From NCBI RefSeq assembly GCF_002812985.1, contig NZ_PGCP01000021.1, forward strand, positions 34,602-98,601: 64,000 bases of DNA, read 5' to 3'. Origin of the DNA: Aeromonas lusitana. Its GTDB lineage: Bacteria > Pseudomonadota > Gammaproteobacteria > Enterobacterales > Aeromonadaceae. Within the stretch, counting starts at the first letter, position 1; each line of letters starts with the position of its first letter. Below the pieces are notes generated by a model. That model saw only the letters and a program-made list of their open reading frames with translations, did not search any database and was not told where the DNA came from. Both the position numbers and the translations under genes were made by a program. Below, one piece after another: positions 44,291 through 54,985 of the stretch.

Positions 44291-45931
44291 ATGAACAGAC
44301 GTGACTTTCTGATCCGCGGCTCACTGCTCGGACTCGCCGGCGTATTGCCGCTCTCCTATTCGCGCCTGCTCTCTGCCGCCGAGCCCCAGAGTCTGCCCAT
44401 TCCGCCTCTGCTCACCCCGGACGCGGCAGGCAATATCGCCCTGACGGCGCAGCCCGGTGTCACAGCCTGGCGTGGCAAGGAGACGCTGACCTGGGGCTAC
44501 AACGGCGCCCTGCTCGGTCCGACCCTGAAGCTGCGCACCGATGAGGCCATCCAGTTGCACACCCTGAACCGATTGCCGGAAACCACCACTGTGCATCTGC
44601 ACGGGCTGGAGATCCCCGGTGACGCCGACGGCGGCCCCCAGGCCATGATAGCGCCGGGGGAGACCCTCACTAGCCGCTTCACTCTGACCCAGCCCGCCGC
44701 CACCTGCTGGTATCACCCCCACGCCCACGGCAAGACAGGGCGCCAGGTGGCCATGGGGCTGGCCGGTCTCATCCTCATCGATGACGAGGAGAGCGCCCGC
44801 TGGCCGCTGCCCACCCGCTGGGGCGTCAACGACATTCCCGTGGTGCTTCAGGACAAGCGCCTCGATGCCAAGGGTCAGATAGACTATCGGCTCGATGAGA
44901 TGAGCGCCGCCGTGGGCTGGTTCGGGGACCTGCCCCTGGTCAACGGCGCCCTGGCCCCCCGACATGTGGCGCCCCGCGGCTGGGTGCGGCTTCGCGTTCT
45001 CAACGGCTGCAACGCCCGCTCCCTGCGCCTGGCCCTTGGCGGCAACCAGCCCTTCTATGTGATTGCCTCCGACGGGGGCTTCCTGCCCGAACCGGTCAAA
45101 CTCACCGAGCTGGAGGTGCTGATGGGGGAGCGCTTCGAGGTCATGGTGGAGCTCAAGGACAAGGCCATCGAGCTGCTCGCCCTGCCCGTCACCCAGATGG
45201 GCATGGCCCTGCCTCCCTTCGATCAGCCCCTGCCCCTGCTGACCCTGGCCCCCTCCGCCCTCACCCTGGCCGCCAGCCTGCCGGACAGGCTCAGATCGCT
45301 CCCATCCCTGCCAAGCAATAGTGACAGCTGGACCCGTCGCCACTTCCAGCTCGCCATGGATCCGGATCTCGACAGGATCGGCATGCAACGACTGATGGAG
45401 ACCTATGGCCAGAAGGCCATGGGTAGCGGCATGAGCATGGAGATGCACACCGCCGGCAATCCGGATCCCCACGCCATGCACAAGATGGAGGGGATGAAGG
45501 GGATGCCAGAGATGAAGGGCATGGATCACGGCGCCATGGGGATGTCCCACGGGGCTGGCTCAGGCAAGCAAGGGTTGGGGGAAGGGCTCTCCATGGCCAA
45601 TCGCATCAACGGCCAGGCGTTCGAGATGGGGGTGCCGGCCTTCGATGCCAAACTCGGTCAGCCTGAGCGCTGGACCATCTCCGGCAAGGGGGACATGATG
45701 CTGCACCCCTTCCATATCCACGGCGCCCGTTTTCGCATCCTCAAGGAGAACGGTCAGGCGCCCCTGCCCCATCGCGCGGGCTGGAAGGACATAGTCCGAG
45801 TCGAGGGGGGCGAGAGCGAGGTGCTTATTCAGTTTGACCACCCTGCCCCGAAAGAGCGCGCCTACATGGCCCACTGCCACCTGCTGGAGCACGAGGACAC
45901 CGGCATGATGCTCTCCTTTACGGTGAGCTAG
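44291..45931 (+). CDS. cueO: Multicopper oxidase CueO (Tat-exported)
   Basis: 546 aa cuprous oxidase for copper tolerance in the periplasm. Tat signal [20 protein letters not shown] with twin Arg. Copper ligands: [28 protein letters not shown], then [10 protein letters not shown] and [14 protein letters not shown] near the end. A Met/His-rich insert (about residues 375-425, such as [13 protein letters not shown]) is the CueO feature that binds Cu(I). I start at 44291; ATG 44276 would put five residues before the Tat motif. A CueR-type promoter lies just upstream, supporting copper induction. Confidence 0.93.
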   Translation: MNRRDFLIRGSLLGLAGVLPLSYSRLLSAAEPQSLPIPPLLTPDAAGNIALTAQPGVTAWRGKETLTWGYNGALLGPTLKLRTDEAIQLHTLNRLPETTTVHLHGLEIPGDADGGPQAMIAPGETLTSRFTLTQPAATCWYHPHAHGKTGRQVAMGLAGLILIDDEESARWPLPTRWGVNDIPVVLQDKRLDAKGQIDYRLDEMSAAVGWFGDLPLVNGALAPRHVAPRGWVRLRVLNGCNARSLRLALGGNQPFYVIASDGGFLPEPVKLTELEVLMGERFEVMVELKDKAIELLALPVTQMGMALPPFDQPLPLLTLAPSALTLAASLPDRLRSLPSLPSNSDSWTRRHFQLAMDPDLDRIGMQRLMETYGQKAMGSGMSMEMHTAGNPDPHAMHKMEGMKGMPEMKGMDHGAMGMSHGAGSGKQGLGEGLSMANRINGQAFEMGVPAFDAKLGQPERWTISGKGDMMLHPFHIHGARFRILKENGQAPLPHRAGWKDIVRVEGGESEVLIQFDHPAPKERAYMAHCHLLEHEDTGMMLSFTVS

Positions 45932-45953
45932 GGATGGGATCGTACATAACATG

Positions 45954-45981
45954 CAGGGGCCTCTCGGCCCCTGTTGTTATT
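45954..45981 (+). terminator. Terminator after cueO
   Basis: CAGGGGCC, TCTC loop, GGCCCCTG followed by TTGTTATT. Confidence 0.85.
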
Positions 45982-46024
45982 GCACGCCGTTTTGGTACCT
46001 AAGCCGCGCCGGAAAAGAGATTGC

Positions 46025-46522
46025 TTACGGCTTTTTTGGACAATCGAACCAGACCCTGGTCGGGGCGAGCGTTGGGATGGCCGACCAGGGCTCGCCCTCG
46101 AAGCTGAAGCGAGCGATGGCACAGGTCGGCATGCGGGTGATCTCGCTGGAGAATCCATGGGCCAGCTCGGTGAATTCGGGATCGTGCCCCACCAGGATGA
46201 CGCATCGCAGCCCATCATCGAGCGCCCCTATCACAGTCAGCAGGGTGCGGGCATCGCTTGCATACATACGTTTATCCAAGGCAATCTCCCCGCGATAGGC
46301 GAGCACATCGGCGAGCAGCCTAGCCGTCGACAGGGCCCGGCACGCCGGGCTCGACAGGATAAGGTCCGGATGGACCTCATTGTCAGCCAGCGCCTTGGCC
46401 AGGCGCTTGCCCATCATGGGGGCATCTCGCAGGCCACGCTCGGCCAGCGGCCGCTCCCTGTCCGGCAAGTCCTCCTCCCAGCTCGACTTGCCGTGACGCA
46501 CCAGGATCAGCGTTCGCTTCAT
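46025..46522 (-). CDS. sixA: Phosphohistidine phosphatase SixA
   Basis: 165 aa, small histidine-phosphatase fold: MKRTLILVRHGKSSWEEDLPD, SSPACRALSTARLLADVL and ILVGHDPEFTELAH. SixA dephosphorylates phosphohistidine proteins, in E. coli the ArcB HPt domain or NPr. The ATG at 46522 follows GGAGGGAACG; the five codons before it are in frame but unneeded. It faces cueO across a terminator. Confidence 0.9.
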   Translation of the reverse strand: MKRTLILVRHGKSSWEEDLPDRERPLAERGLRDAPMMGKRLAKALADNEVHPDLILSSPACRALSTARLLADVLAYRGEIALDKRMYASDARTLLTVIGALDDGLRCVILVGHDPEFTELAHGFSSEITRMPTCAIARFSFEGEPWSAIPTLAPTRVWFDCPKKP

Positions 46523-46665
46523 CGTTCCCTCCTCCATGACCCACTGCCCTCGCCAGCCGCCGCTGTGTTGCCATGGCTGGCATCCTGCCGCTGGCTTCCC
46601 TATGCCAAGGATAGCGAAGCCAGGGCCCGAGTCAGTCGATAGCCAGGCTGGTGCTCAGGACGCCA

Positions 46666-46977
46666 TCATGGCGATGGGCTTATCTCCTCCAGAAAAATGA
46701 GCCGCAGCGGCTCGGCCAGCAGCTCATCGGCCTGGCGGGCGAAGGCCTGGAAGTAGTCGGTGGCACAGTGGGCATCCAGCGCGGCCTGGCTGGTGAAGGC
46801 CTCCCGCATATAGAAGCTGCCCGGCTCGTCTTTGAGCTCGAACAGCACGTAATCGAGGTTGCCAGGCTCGCGCCGTGTCGGCTCGATCAGCTTGAGCAAC
46901 TCGCGCCGTAGCGCCTCGCTCATGCCCGTTTTGGCCTTGAGTACCGCTATCGACACCAGTTTGTCTGCTTTCATCAT
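46666..46977 (-). CDS. Putative quinol monooxygenase (ABM domain)
   Basis: 103 aa ferredoxin-like fold of the antibiotic-biosynthesis-monooxygenase type: LVSIAVLKAKTGMSEALRRELLKL, EPGNLDYVLFELKDEPGSFYMREAFTSQAALDAH. Similar to YgiN-like quinol monooxygenases. It is an alpha+beta dimer-forming protein; true substrate unknown. GGGGAG lies before the ATG at 46977; the GTG at 46980 is in frame. Confidence 0.82.
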   Translation of the reverse strand: MMKADKLVSIAVLKAKTGMSEALRRELLKLIEPTRREPGNLDYVLFELKDEPGSFYMREAFTSQAALDAHCATDYFQAFARQADELLAEPLRLIFLEEISPSP

Positions 46978-47182
46978 CACACTCCCCTATCAAGAGACAC
47001 ATAAGCCAGGGATGCCCCTCGCCGCGGCTCGCCAGCGGGTCATGGGCATATCCTTCAAGATGAGAGGCAGTGTAAGAGCAGGCGATTGATGGGTATAGAC
47101 GGACAATATGGACAGACTGTTCATCCTATTGAACAGCGATTGGGATAACACCACAGATGGGCGGCGTGGCGCCACTAAGGGT

Positions 47183-47551
47183 TTATGGCTCCCGCCGCTC
47201 CCGTAGATTGGCGAGCGGCACCCAGCCAGAGGCCGTCCCCTCGGCGTTGTCACACCAGATCCAGCCGTTGATCATCCGATGGCCGACAAGCTGATCACCC
47301 GGTTGCACGTTCAGCTCCCTGGCTGTGTAGTCCTCCCGGGCGCGTGCCAGGCCCTTGTCCAGCCACTCGATAAGCTGAGCCGGCACCCAGCCTCCTTGCT
47401 GACCCGCACACTGGCAGAAGAACCAGTCCTGCCAATCCTCTTCTCCCTCATACCGCTCGCCCACCCTGAGCGGGGTGCCCTTCACAAAGGTGATGGGCTC
47501 AGGGTACTCGCTGCGATGGGCGCTAATCACCAGCCAGGCGTTGTTTTCCAT
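47183..47551 (-). CDS. Protein with two bacterial SH3-like domains
   Basis: 122 aa, cytoplasmic, no signal peptide. Two SH3-type repeats: ITFVKGTPLRVGERYEGEED to GGWVPAQLIEWL, and YTARELNVQPGDQLVGHRMINGW to SGWVPLANL. Such tandem-SH3 proteins are common but uncharacterised. The leader carries TCCTATCGCTCCTT twice (47554 and 47570), so the ribosome-site region AAGGAGCGATAGGA is duplicated on the minus strand. Confidence 0.75.
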   Translation of the reverse strand: MENNAWLVISAHRSEYPEPITFVKGTPLRVGERYEGEEDWQDWFFCQCAGQQGGWVPAQLIEWLDKGLARAREDYTARELNVQPGDQLVGHRMINGWIWCDNAEGTASGWVPLANLRERREP

Positions 47552-47553
47552 AC

Positions 47554-47583
47554 TCCTATCGCTCCTTATTCCTATCGCTCCTT
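47554..47583. repeat. 14-base direct repeat upstream of the SH3 gene
   Basis: TCCTATCGCTCCTT at 47554-47567 and again at 47570-47583. On the minus strand each holds AAGGAG, so a ribosome-site-like unit is duplicated. Confidence 0.85.
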
Positions 47584-47763
47584 GCGGATCCTCTTCGGAT
47601 CCTGGCGGGCATCAAGTCGGGTATCGGCTCCCGACATCTCGGCTAGCAGGGCGACCCAAGGACGGGATCCTGCTGATGACGCCGCGACCACACAAACAAC
47701 CACAAACTCAAACAAAAGCAGCACAAACAACAATTAAAATCAGGGCAATGCAGTCAACAACAC

Positions 47764-48156
47764 TTACATCACTTCCAGATTGACCTTGATAAGACCGGCT
47801 CGGGTATTGCCTATGGTGCTGAACGCGGCTCTGGAGAGATCGATCACCCGCCCCCTGGGGAAGTTGCCCCTGTCGTTGACCCGCACCACCACGCTCTTGC
47901 CGTTGGCCACATTGGTCACCTTCACCAGGGAGCCGAAGGGCAGCGTCATGTGAGCCGCCGTGTTGGCGTTGCTCTTGTAGGGCTCGCCGCTCGCCGTCTT
48001 CTTGTTGTGATAGCGATCCGCATAGTAAGACGCCAGCCCGGTCTGGCTATAACCGCGCCAGTTGCCGCTCTTGCTGGCCTCCGGCTGGCTGCTGCAGGCT
48101 GCCAACAGCAGGCTGAGGGGTAACAACAGCCCCTTTTGAACCATGGTTCTCATCAT
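47764..48156 (-). CDS. RlpA-like lipoprotein (double-psi barrel)
   Basis: 130 aa. Lipoprotein signal [16 protein letters not shown] (lipobox LAAC), then a double-psi beta-barrel (about residues 35-128) with [40 protein letters not shown] and [18 protein letters not shown], where Asp of VNDRG is the usual key residue. No SPOR domain, so it is shorter than RlpA itself (MltA-like peptidoglycan binding without SPOR). AGGAAG precedes the start. It lies past the muk terminator and is likely a separate unit. Confidence 0.85.
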   Translation of the reverse strand: MMRTMVQKGLLLPLSLLLAACSSQPEASKSGNWRGYSQTGLASYYADRYHNKKTASGEPYKSNANTAAHMTLPFGSLVKVTNVANGKSVVVRVNDRGNFPRGRVIDLSRAAFSTIGNTRAGLIKVNLEVM

Positions 48157-48260
48157 CCACTTCCTCGATTCATTCTGCGGCGCCACACCGGCCCGGTGAC
48201 CAGGTTGCCACCGCCGATCTTGCTCCCGCAAACAGGGGCCTACTCTCTCACATTTTTCAT

Positions 48261-48290
48261 AGAAAACGGGAGGCCCAAGCCTCCCGTTTG
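48261..48290 (-). terminator. Terminator of the muk operon
   Basis: On the minus strand AACGGGAGGC, TTGGG loop, CCTCCCGTTTTC. Also a fair dyad on the plus strand. Confidence 0.85.
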
Positions 48291-48326
48291 TGTGTTCACC
48301 CGTCAACCTGTGTCAGGTCAGCAGCA

Positions 48327-51300
48327 TCAGGCGATGAGCTTGTCATCGGCAAACCCAAAGCCCCGCAGGCCCACCACGTGCACGTGCTCGTGCTTGCCCT
48401 GCACCTTACGGATGAGCTTGTAGGTGGTGCCCTTTTCCGGGCTGATGTTCTCGGGCGCCGCGATCAAGAGCTGCATGTCCTGCCGCTCGCACAGCTCGAA
48501 CAGGGTAGCGATGGACTTGCCATCCAGACGCGCCGCCTCGTCCAGGAACAACAGGCGGCAAGGGGCTATATCCTTGCCGCGCAGGCGGCGGGACTCCTCC
48601 TCCCAGCTGATCAGCACCATCAGCAGGATGGCCTGACCGGTACCGATCGCCTCGCCGGTGGAGAGCGCACCGCTTTCGGCCCGCAGCCAGCCATCGGCAC
48701 CGCGCTGTACCTCGATCTCCAGCTCCAGGTAGTTGCGATAATCGAGCAAGACATCGCCCATCACCTGATAGCTGCGCTCCCCCTGCTCTATCTGCGGGTT
48801 CAGGCGCTGGAACAGCTTGGCCATGGCTTCGGAGAAGCTGAGCTCCTTGTCGGCGAACAGATCGTTGTGCATGGCGGTTTGGTCCGCCAGCGCGGTCAGC
48901 AGGCGAGTGTGGGCCTCGCGGATATTGACGTTGAGGCGCACCCCACGCACCAGACCGAAGGCGATGTTCTGCAGCCCCTGGTTCAGCACCCGGATGCGGT
49001 TCTGCTCGCGGCGGATGATGTTGGTTATCTTGGCCGCCACCTCGTGGGAGGAGAGGGACAGATGGGTTTCCCGCTGCTTGAGCTCATCGGCAAGGCGCGC
49101 CAGTTCGATCTCCATCTCCTCGATGGCCTCCACCGGATCGTCCGAGCGGATGATGTCGTTACGAATGCGATCCTTCAGGTAGCGATAGACCTGCACGTAG
49201 AAACCGACCTTCTGCTCGGTATTGCGGTTGCCTTCGGACAGACGCAGCGCATCGCGCAGGGCCTCGTCGTGAGCCACGGCAACGCGCAGGGCACCCAATG
49301 CCTTATCCGACATGGAGCGGAGCTCGTCACTGTCTAAGTAAGCCAGCTCGCGCTTGTTCAGACGCTTCTCGACGTCCGTGTCGCGCGCCAGACGCACCAC
49401 CCGCGACCAGCTCGCCTTGTGACCCACCAGGGATTTGCGGGCGCCGAAATAGTCCTTGCCTTCGAGCTTCAAACGACCGCCAAGGGATTCGATCTCGCGC
49501 TTGCATACCTGCAACTGGGCCTCGGCGCTGGTGCGACGGGAGCGGGTGCGGATGAGCAGTTCTTCGATCTCTTTCTTGTGGGCGCGGGACTTCTCTTCCA
49601 TGTCGGCGGACAGGGTCAGCCCCATGGCCGCCAGCTCCTGCTCGAACTCGCTCAGGGTCTGGCGCTTGGCCTCTACGCTCGAGTGCAGTGCGGTGCGCAC
49701 CTGCAGCGCCTCCGTGTGGCGCTGGGCAATCTGCTTGTGCTGCTCGGTGGCGGTGCGGGCGGCCAGCTCGGCGGCTTTGAGCTTCTCTTTCAGCCGCTCG
49801 CTCATCTCGGACGCCTTGCCGAGCAGGTCTTGCGCATCCTGGTAGGCGAAGTGCGGCAGACGGGCCACCAGCTGATCGAGGGCATAGCAACGGCGCTTCT
49901 GCTCCGCCAGCAATTCGCTCACCTCGTCGAACGCGGCCTGCAGGGCGGCGAGATCTTGCGGATCCTGGCGCAGCACTTGCACCTTGGCCTCGAGCATCTC
50001 CAGCGCCTTACCGTGCTGGGCGATAAAGGTCTCGGCTGCCTTGAGGCGCTCCACATCGGCGTGGGCGGCCTCGAGGCGCGCGGCCAGATCGGCCTCTGCA
50101 AACAGGTGGGCAAAGGGCAGCATGGCCTGCACCAGCTGGATATAGCGGGTCAGCTGGGCGGCAGTGGCCTTGGCCTCGCCGAGCTGCTTGTCACACTCGG
50201 CCATGGCCCCCTGCAACTTGCGCAGCTCGCTCTGCTTGGCTTCCACCTCGGCTTCCGGATCCGCTCTGAACGCGATGTCCAGATGGGCACCGATAAAGTC
50301 GCGGAAGTGACCGTAGAGGCGGTGGTATTTCTGCTGCTCGAAGGCGGCCTTGGCGTAGCCTTCGATGAGGTTTTCCCGCTCAAGGTCGAGCTGCTCGATA
50401 CGTTTCTCGCGAGCGGCGCGGCCAAAGAGCGGCAGTTCGGGGTAGCGGGAGAAGCGCACCTGACGCTTGCTGGTGCGCACCAGCACGGCGTCGCCGAGCT
50501 CGTCCGCTTCCACCAGATCCTCATCGAACGAATCCGGATTGCCCTGGATGAGATAGATATCCTCGGGGCAGTCTTCCAGTTTCTTCAGCCGCTCGATGGC
50601 GCCCTCAAGGTCCAGCACCACCAGGGCACTGCGGGCCGGGCCGTAGAGCGCGGAATAGTAAGGGGCATCGTCGATGGAGATGTCGTCATAGACATCGGAG
50701 AGCAGCACGCCCCCCACCTGCTCGGCGATGCGGGCCAGACGTGGATCCGCCTCCCCGGCTCCCAGTTGCAGGTTGCGAATTTGCAGCTCCAGCGCCTGTT
50801 TTTGGGCCTGGATACGGTTGCTCTCCTGCTCGAACTCGCGCTCCTTGTCGAGCACGGTCTGCATGCCGGCGGAGAGCGCCTCTGCGCTGGTGAGCGCCAA
50901 TCCGCTCTGTTCGCGCAACTGCTCGAGTTTCTCGAAAGATTTCAGCCAGCGCGGGGCCAGTGCGGTGAGATCCTTGATGTCGCGGCCAAGCTGGGCGCCC
51001 TGATGCTCCAGGCTGGCGCGGCGCTGGGCTGTCTCGGCCTGCTGCTCGGCGAGCTCTTCCTGACGGGTGCGCTGGGCCTCAAGGAAGACCTCCAGCTCGT
51101 CACTGCTCCCAATCTGCTGACCAGAGGCTTGCGCCAACTCATCGCGCAGGCGCAGCAGGTTCTTCTGGCTCTCGCTCTCTTTCTCCAGGCGAGCCAGAGC
51201 GGCGCGCAGCCCCTGCCCCTGGGCAATGCGGGCCTTGTCTTCGATATGGCGCTTGAGCAGGGCCTGGGCCGTGGGCCAGGCGGCCTCACGGGCGGTCTCG

Positions 51301-52754
51301 GGGGCGATGCCCAGCAGCAGCGTCAGTGCGGCCTGGTGTTCGGCCACCGCGGCTTTCGCCAGGGCGAGCTGTTGCTCGGCCCCCAGCACCCGGCTGGTGA
51401 GGCTCTGCTCGGCGGTGCGGAATTGATGCAGGGTGTCGCTCGCCTGCTCAGCGGTCAACCCCGGCAGCTCGCACTGCTCGCGGGCAGTATCGAGGGCCTG
51501 CACCGCCTGACGGTACTGTATGGCGCGGGTCTGCTGGATATCCAGCGCCTGCTGATAGTCGGCGAGCTGGGTCTTGAGGCTATCGACCTCCCCCTGCGCC
51601 AGCTCCTTGCGCTCCTCCACCTCCAGCAGCTGGCTGTGGATCTCTTCCACCACCGCCTGTTGCTGCTCGAGTTTGTCGTTGAGCTCCGCCAGATCGGCGC
51701 GATACATCTCGATCTTCTTTTGCAGGGCGACGGCGGCCATCACCTTGGCCAGGTGCTCGGCGGCAGACTCCAGCTCGTCGGTCAGCAGCTTCTCGCGGCT
51801 GGTGAGCTGCTCGACTTCGTCCGCCAGATAAATAGCGCGCTGCTTCTCTTCGGCCAGGATGCGGCGCTTCTCGGCGAGCTCGGCACGGGCTTTGAGTGCC
51901 AGCTCGGAGAGGCGGTTCTTCTCGGCGGCGTTGCGCACATAGTCCGCCGCCACATAGTGGGTGGTTTCGGTGATCAGGTTCTTGAACAGATCCCGCTGAC
52001 CTTGGGTCTCCTTGATGGCCTCCAGGGTGCGGCGGTTCTCGTAGATGGCCGCCTCCATGTCCTGGAACGCCTTGCGCACCCCTGAGTTCTCCGGCAGCAG
52101 GTATTCACGCAAGGAGCGGCTGATGGAGGACGAGATGCCGCCGTAGAGGGAGGCCTCGATCAGGCGATAGAACTTGCCGCGATCCTTCTGATCACGCAGC
52201 TTCTTCGGGGTAATCCCGAACTCGAACATGAAGTTGTGGTAATCGGTCACCGTATTGAACTTGGCGACCTTCATGGCGCCAAGCTCGGCGGCGGCGCCCT
52301 TCAGATCGGTGAAGGCGCGCACCCGCCCCTTGCCACCGTCGAGTTTCTCCAGCAGGAGATCGGTCGGTGCCAGATTGGCCGGCACATCCACCAGGGCGAA
52401 CGGGGTGATGTTGACCTTGTTGTCACGGTTCGCCACCTGCTCCAGATGTACGCCGACCCAGATCCGCTGCTCGCGGCTGTTCATCACTTCGAGCACAGAG
52501 TAGCAGTGGCCGCGCTGCAGCTTGCCGTAGAGCCCCTTGTCCCGGGACGCGCTGGATGAGCCCGCCTCCGTGGTGTTACGGAAGTGAAGCAGAGACTGAT
52601 CCGGAATAAGCGCCGCGATAAAGGCCGCCATGGTGGTGGACTTGCCCGCTCCGTTGCCGCCAGACAGGGTAGTGACCAGCTGGTCGAGATCGAAGGTGCG
52701 GGCGAAGAAGCCGTTCCAGTTGACCATGGTCAGGGATTTGAATTTGCCTCTCAC
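48327..52754 (-). CDS. mukB: Chromosome partition protein MukB
   Basis: 1,475 aa SMC-like ATPase of the MukBEF condensin. N-terminal RGKFKSLTMVNWNGFFARTF then the Walker A loop SGGNGAGKSTT (residues about 31-41); long coiled coils; hinge region about 640-790 (GGVLLSDVYDDISIDDAPYY); C-terminal signature GALSTGEAIGTGQAILL and Walker B LLFLDEAARLD. Length is close to E. coli MukB (1,486). Start is GTG at 52754 with GGAGAGA upstream; the E. coli protein begins MIERGKF, so the start may be a codon or two off. Last gene of cmoM-mukF-mukE-mukB. Confidence 0.96.
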   Translation of the reverse strand: MRGKFKSLTMVNWNGFFARTFDLDQLVTTLSGGNGAGKSTTMAAFIAALIPDQSLLHFRNTTEAGSSSASRDKGLYGKLQRGHCYSVLEVMNSREQRIWVGVHLEQVANRDNKVNITPFALVDVPANLAPTDLLLEKLDGGKGRVRAFTDLKGAAAELGAMKVAKFNTVTDYHNFMFEFGITPKKLRDQKDRGKFYRLIEASLYGGISSSISRSLREYLLPENSGVRKAFQDMEAAIYENRRTLEAIKETQGQRDLFKNLITETTHYVAADYVRNAAEKNRLSELALKARAELAEKRRILAEEKQRAIYLADEVEQLTSREKLLTDELESAAEHLAKVMAAVALQKKIEMYRADLAELNDKLEQQQAVVEEIHSQLLEVEERKELAQGEVDSLKTQLADYQQALDIQQTRAIQYRQAVQALDTAREQCELPGLTAEQASDTLHQFRTAEQSLTSRVLGAEQQLALAKAAVAEHQAALTLLLGIAPETAREAAWPTAQALLKRHIEDKARIAQGQGLRAALARLEKESESQKNLLRLRDELAQASGQQIGSSDELEVFLEAQRTRQEELAEQQAETAQRRASLEHQGAQLGRDIKDLTALAPRWLKSFEKLEQLREQSGLALTSAEALSAGMQTVLDKEREFEQESNRIQAQKQALELQIRNLQLGAGEADPRLARIAEQVGGVLLSDVYDDISIDDAPYYSALYGPARSALVVLDLEGAIERLKKLEDCPEDIYLIQGNPDSFDEDLVEADELGDAVLVRTSKRQVRFSRYPELPLFGRAAREKRIEQLDLERENLIEGYAKAAFEQQKYHRLYGHFRDFIGAHLDIAFRADPEAEVEAKQSELRKLQGAMAECDKQLGEAKATAAQLTRYIQLVQAMLPFAHLFAEADLAARLEAAHADVERLKAAETFIAQHGKALEMLEAKVQVLRQDPQDLAALQAAFDEVSELLAEQKRRCYALDQLVARLPHFAYQDAQDLLGKASEMSERLKEKLKAAELAARTATEQHKQIAQRHTEALQVRTALHSSVEAKRQTLSEFEQELAAMGLTLSADMEEKSRAHKKEIEELLIRTRSRRTSAEAQLQVCKREIESLGGRLKLEGKDYFGARKSLVGHKASWSRVVRLARDTDVEKRLNKRELAYLDSDELRSMSDKALGALRVAVAHDEALRDALRLSEGNRNTEQKVGFYVQVYRYLKDRIRNDIIRSDDPVEAIEEMEIELARLADELKQRETHLSLSSHEVAAKITNIIRREQNRIRVLNQGLQNIAFGLVRGVRLNVNIREAHTRLLTALADQTAMHNDLFADKELSFSEAMAKLFQRLNPQIEQGERSYQVMGDVLLDYRNYLELEIEVQRGADGWLRAESGALSTGEAIGTGQAILLMVLISWEEESRRLRGKDIAPCRLLFLDEAARLDGKSIATLFELCERQDMQLLIAAPENISPEKGTTYKLIRKVQGKHEHVHVVGLRGFGFADDKLIA

Positions 52755-52799
52755 GCCGCTCTCTCCATCAAACCTGTCGTCCCCATTTGGGCCAAAAAT

Positions 52800-53537
52800 T
52801 TAACCTTGCTGCTCATCTTCCACCTCCAGCTCCAGCTGCTCTTCGTCCAGATCCGCCTCGATGTCGTCGAACAGGGAATCGCTGCTCGGCATCTCGTCGT
52901 CGTGGAAGATGGCTTCCCCTTCCTGGATCATGCGCAGTTGCACGGCGCGGGGATCCTCGTCGGAGCGCACGTCGGCGGCGAAGCGAAACACCGACTCGTT
53001 TACCCGGAACTTGTCGCCGTTGCCGAGGGCCGTGATCATGCCAAGGCGCCGCAGCCGGCGCATGGAGGTGCGGATCTTCTCCAAGAGCTTCTTCTTGTCC
53101 AGATCCGTACCGCCGGAGCGGCTGTTGACCATGCGCAGCAGCTGCTTCTCATCGGCGAGGCTCAGCACCTCCTCCTGCAGCTCACCCATGGCGAACACCC
53201 CTTCCGAAGCGAGGCGGTCCGGGCTCAGATAGAGGTAACAGAGCACCTTGCCCACCAGCATGTCGAGTTCAGACAACACGGTCGTGCCGATGTCGGCACT
53301 GGGGCGCGGGCGCAGGTAGAAGAAGCCTTCCGGCGCCTTGATGAGCTCCACCTGATAGCGGCCGTAAAAGATCTCCAGCTCACCGTGAAACTCCACCAGG
53401 GCCGAATGTTGTTCGAAATCGTCGGCACTGATGTGGCGGCCCGAGCGCAAGGCGGTGTCGATGCGCGGAAACAAGGGGTTGGCGATGGCCTCAGCCAGTC
53501 GCAGCGGCAAGGGAAATTCAGTATTGATCAATGACAT
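52800..53537 (-). CDS. mukE: Condensin subunit MukE
   Basis: 245 aa, winged-helix-rich partner of MukF that regulates Muk[24 protein letters not shown] and the [31 protein letters not shown] blocks match E. coli MukE. It overlaps the mukF end by 20 bases, so the two are coupled. ATG at 53537 is chosen over a frame to 53615 that would overlap mukF further. Acidic tail as in the orthologue. Confidence 0.93.
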   Translation of the reverse strand: MSLINTEFPLPLRLAEAIANPLFPRIDTALRSGRHISADDFEQHSALVEFHGELEIFYGRYQVELIKAPEGFFYLRPRPSADIGTTVLSELDMLVGKVLCYLYLSPDRLASEGVFAMGELQEEVLSLADEKQLLRMVNSRSGGTDLDKKKLLEKIRTSMRRLRRLGMITALGNGDKFRVNESVFRFAADVRSDEDPRAVQLRMIQEGEAIFHDDEMPSSDSLFDDIEADLDEEQLELEVEDEQQG

Positions 53538-54834
53538 AGGCCTGAACCTTGGATCCAGCTTGGTTAATGGGTTTCCATGCGGGTTGGTGGTGAAGCTCAC
53601 GTTCACCACTGGCATGGCCGAGGCGCACGGCCTGATCTATCAAGAGGCGCGCCACGTCGAAGTGGGCGTGGGCCGGGTAGTCCAGCAGGTATTCCCGCAG
53701 CACGTCGGCCAGGTCCAGCTGGGAGCGCTGCTCGGGGTAGCGGGCGAGGTAGCGCTCGATGCGCTCCGCCAACTCCTGGTTGATGTCCACCATCTCCAGG
53801 TACTCCATCTCGAGGGGCACCTCGCCGGTCACCTCTTCGTCATGAATGGCGATGGTTTCGTCCCGCAGCTCCAACAGGCGAGGCTCTTCGGCGATGCGCA
53901 GCTGCCAGTTGTGCTGCTCGAAGTTGCGGATGGATTCCCGCAGTCGCTGGCTGAAGGCGCGGTTCTTGTCCATGTCGATGGCGTTGCGGATAAATTTGTG
54001 GACGTGTCTGTCATAGCGGGACCAGAGCTCGATGCACTGCTGGCCCCAGGAGGTGATGACATCCAGCCGTCCCTGCAATGCGTGAGTCAGCTCCTCGACG
54101 TGGAACAGATCGTCCCGTCCCTGAGCGGCTTCCTGAATGTTGAGCAGCCCCGCCTGCAGGCGATGGCCGGCGGCGTCCAGGGTATCTTGCAGCTCCCGCA
54201 GGGTCTGACCGGTTTCATGCAGCAGCTTCTCGCAGCTGTGGATGGCGTCAATCCAGTTCTGGGTCAACAGGGCCGCGATTTCCCGTTTGACCTGATTTTG
54301 CTGCTCGTCCATGGCGCGCTGGGTGAGATCGATGCGCCCGAGGGTCTCCTCAAGAGAGAAGCTGAGCCTGGGCAGCACTTCGGCATCCCACTGCTCGCGG
54401 GTGTCCAGAGCCAGCGCCGCCTTGCGGGCGGTGTCAAGCTCGGAGGCCAGGTGCTCGAGCAGGATGGAGAGCTTGATGGAGTCGACCTGACGGCTCTCCA
54501 GAAAGAAATCGACGATGCCGACGCCAAGGCGCGACAGGCGATAGAGGCTCTCGCCCGCCACCATGTCGGTGTTGAAGCGCGACAACAGTTGCTGGCGAAT
54601 GAGATCGTTGATGGCATTGTTGGCGCGACCGCTCTGGGTCTCGTCCATCTGGCCGAAGGCGCTGCTCACATAGCCGAAGGCGTCGTGCAGCGCGGCCTCT
54701 GACAAGTCCGATTCATCCTCGGAGAGTGTCTTGATCGCAATCAGAAAGGCCAGCCGATCGGTGGGCAGGCTCAAGGCCAGACCCTCCTGCCTGACCCATC
54801 CTACCGTCTCGGGCAGGGTACGGGATGTACTCAT
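53518..54834 (-). CDS. mukF: Kleisin MukF
   Basis: 438 aa kleisin that bridges the MukB heads. The N-terminus ([29 protein letters not shown]) is the winged-helix dimerisation domain; [23 protein letters not shown] [12 protein letters not shown] and [15 protein letters not shown] at the end match E. coli. Two ATG codons, 54837 and 54834, are usable. It lies about 150 bases after cmoM on the same strand. Confidence 0.94.
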   Translation of the reverse strand: MSTSRTLPETVGWVRQEGLALSLPTDRLAFLIAIKTLSEDESDLSEAALHDAFGYVSSAFGQMDETQSGRANNAINDLIRQQLLSRFNTDMVAGESLYRLSRLGVGIVDFFLESRQVDSIKLSILLEHLASELDTARKAALALDTREQWDAEVLPRLSFSLEETLGRIDLTQRAMDEQQNQVKREIAALLTQNWIDAIHSCEKLLHETGQTLRELQDTLDAAGHRLQAGLLNIQEAAQGRDDLFHVEELTHALQGRLDVITSWGQQCIELWSRYDRHVHKFIRNAIDMDKNRAFSQRLRESIRNFEQHNWQLRIAEEPRLLELRDETIAIHDEEVTGEVPLEMEYLEMVDINQELAERIERYLARYPEQRSQLDLADVLREYLLDYPAHAHFDVARLLIDQAVRLGHASGERELHHQPAWKPINQAGSKVQAYVIDQY

Positions 54835-54985
54835 CATGACGTTATCATCTCGTTGTTATAACCGGCGGGGTGGCGCGCACCTCATGTACGCATCGCTCCC
54901 GCGCGTTGTGTATCGGCCAGGGCTTAAAGGGCGCCCCGGCGGCTGTATCCCGCAAAAATGGCGTCGACTGCGACGGCCCAGGGTC

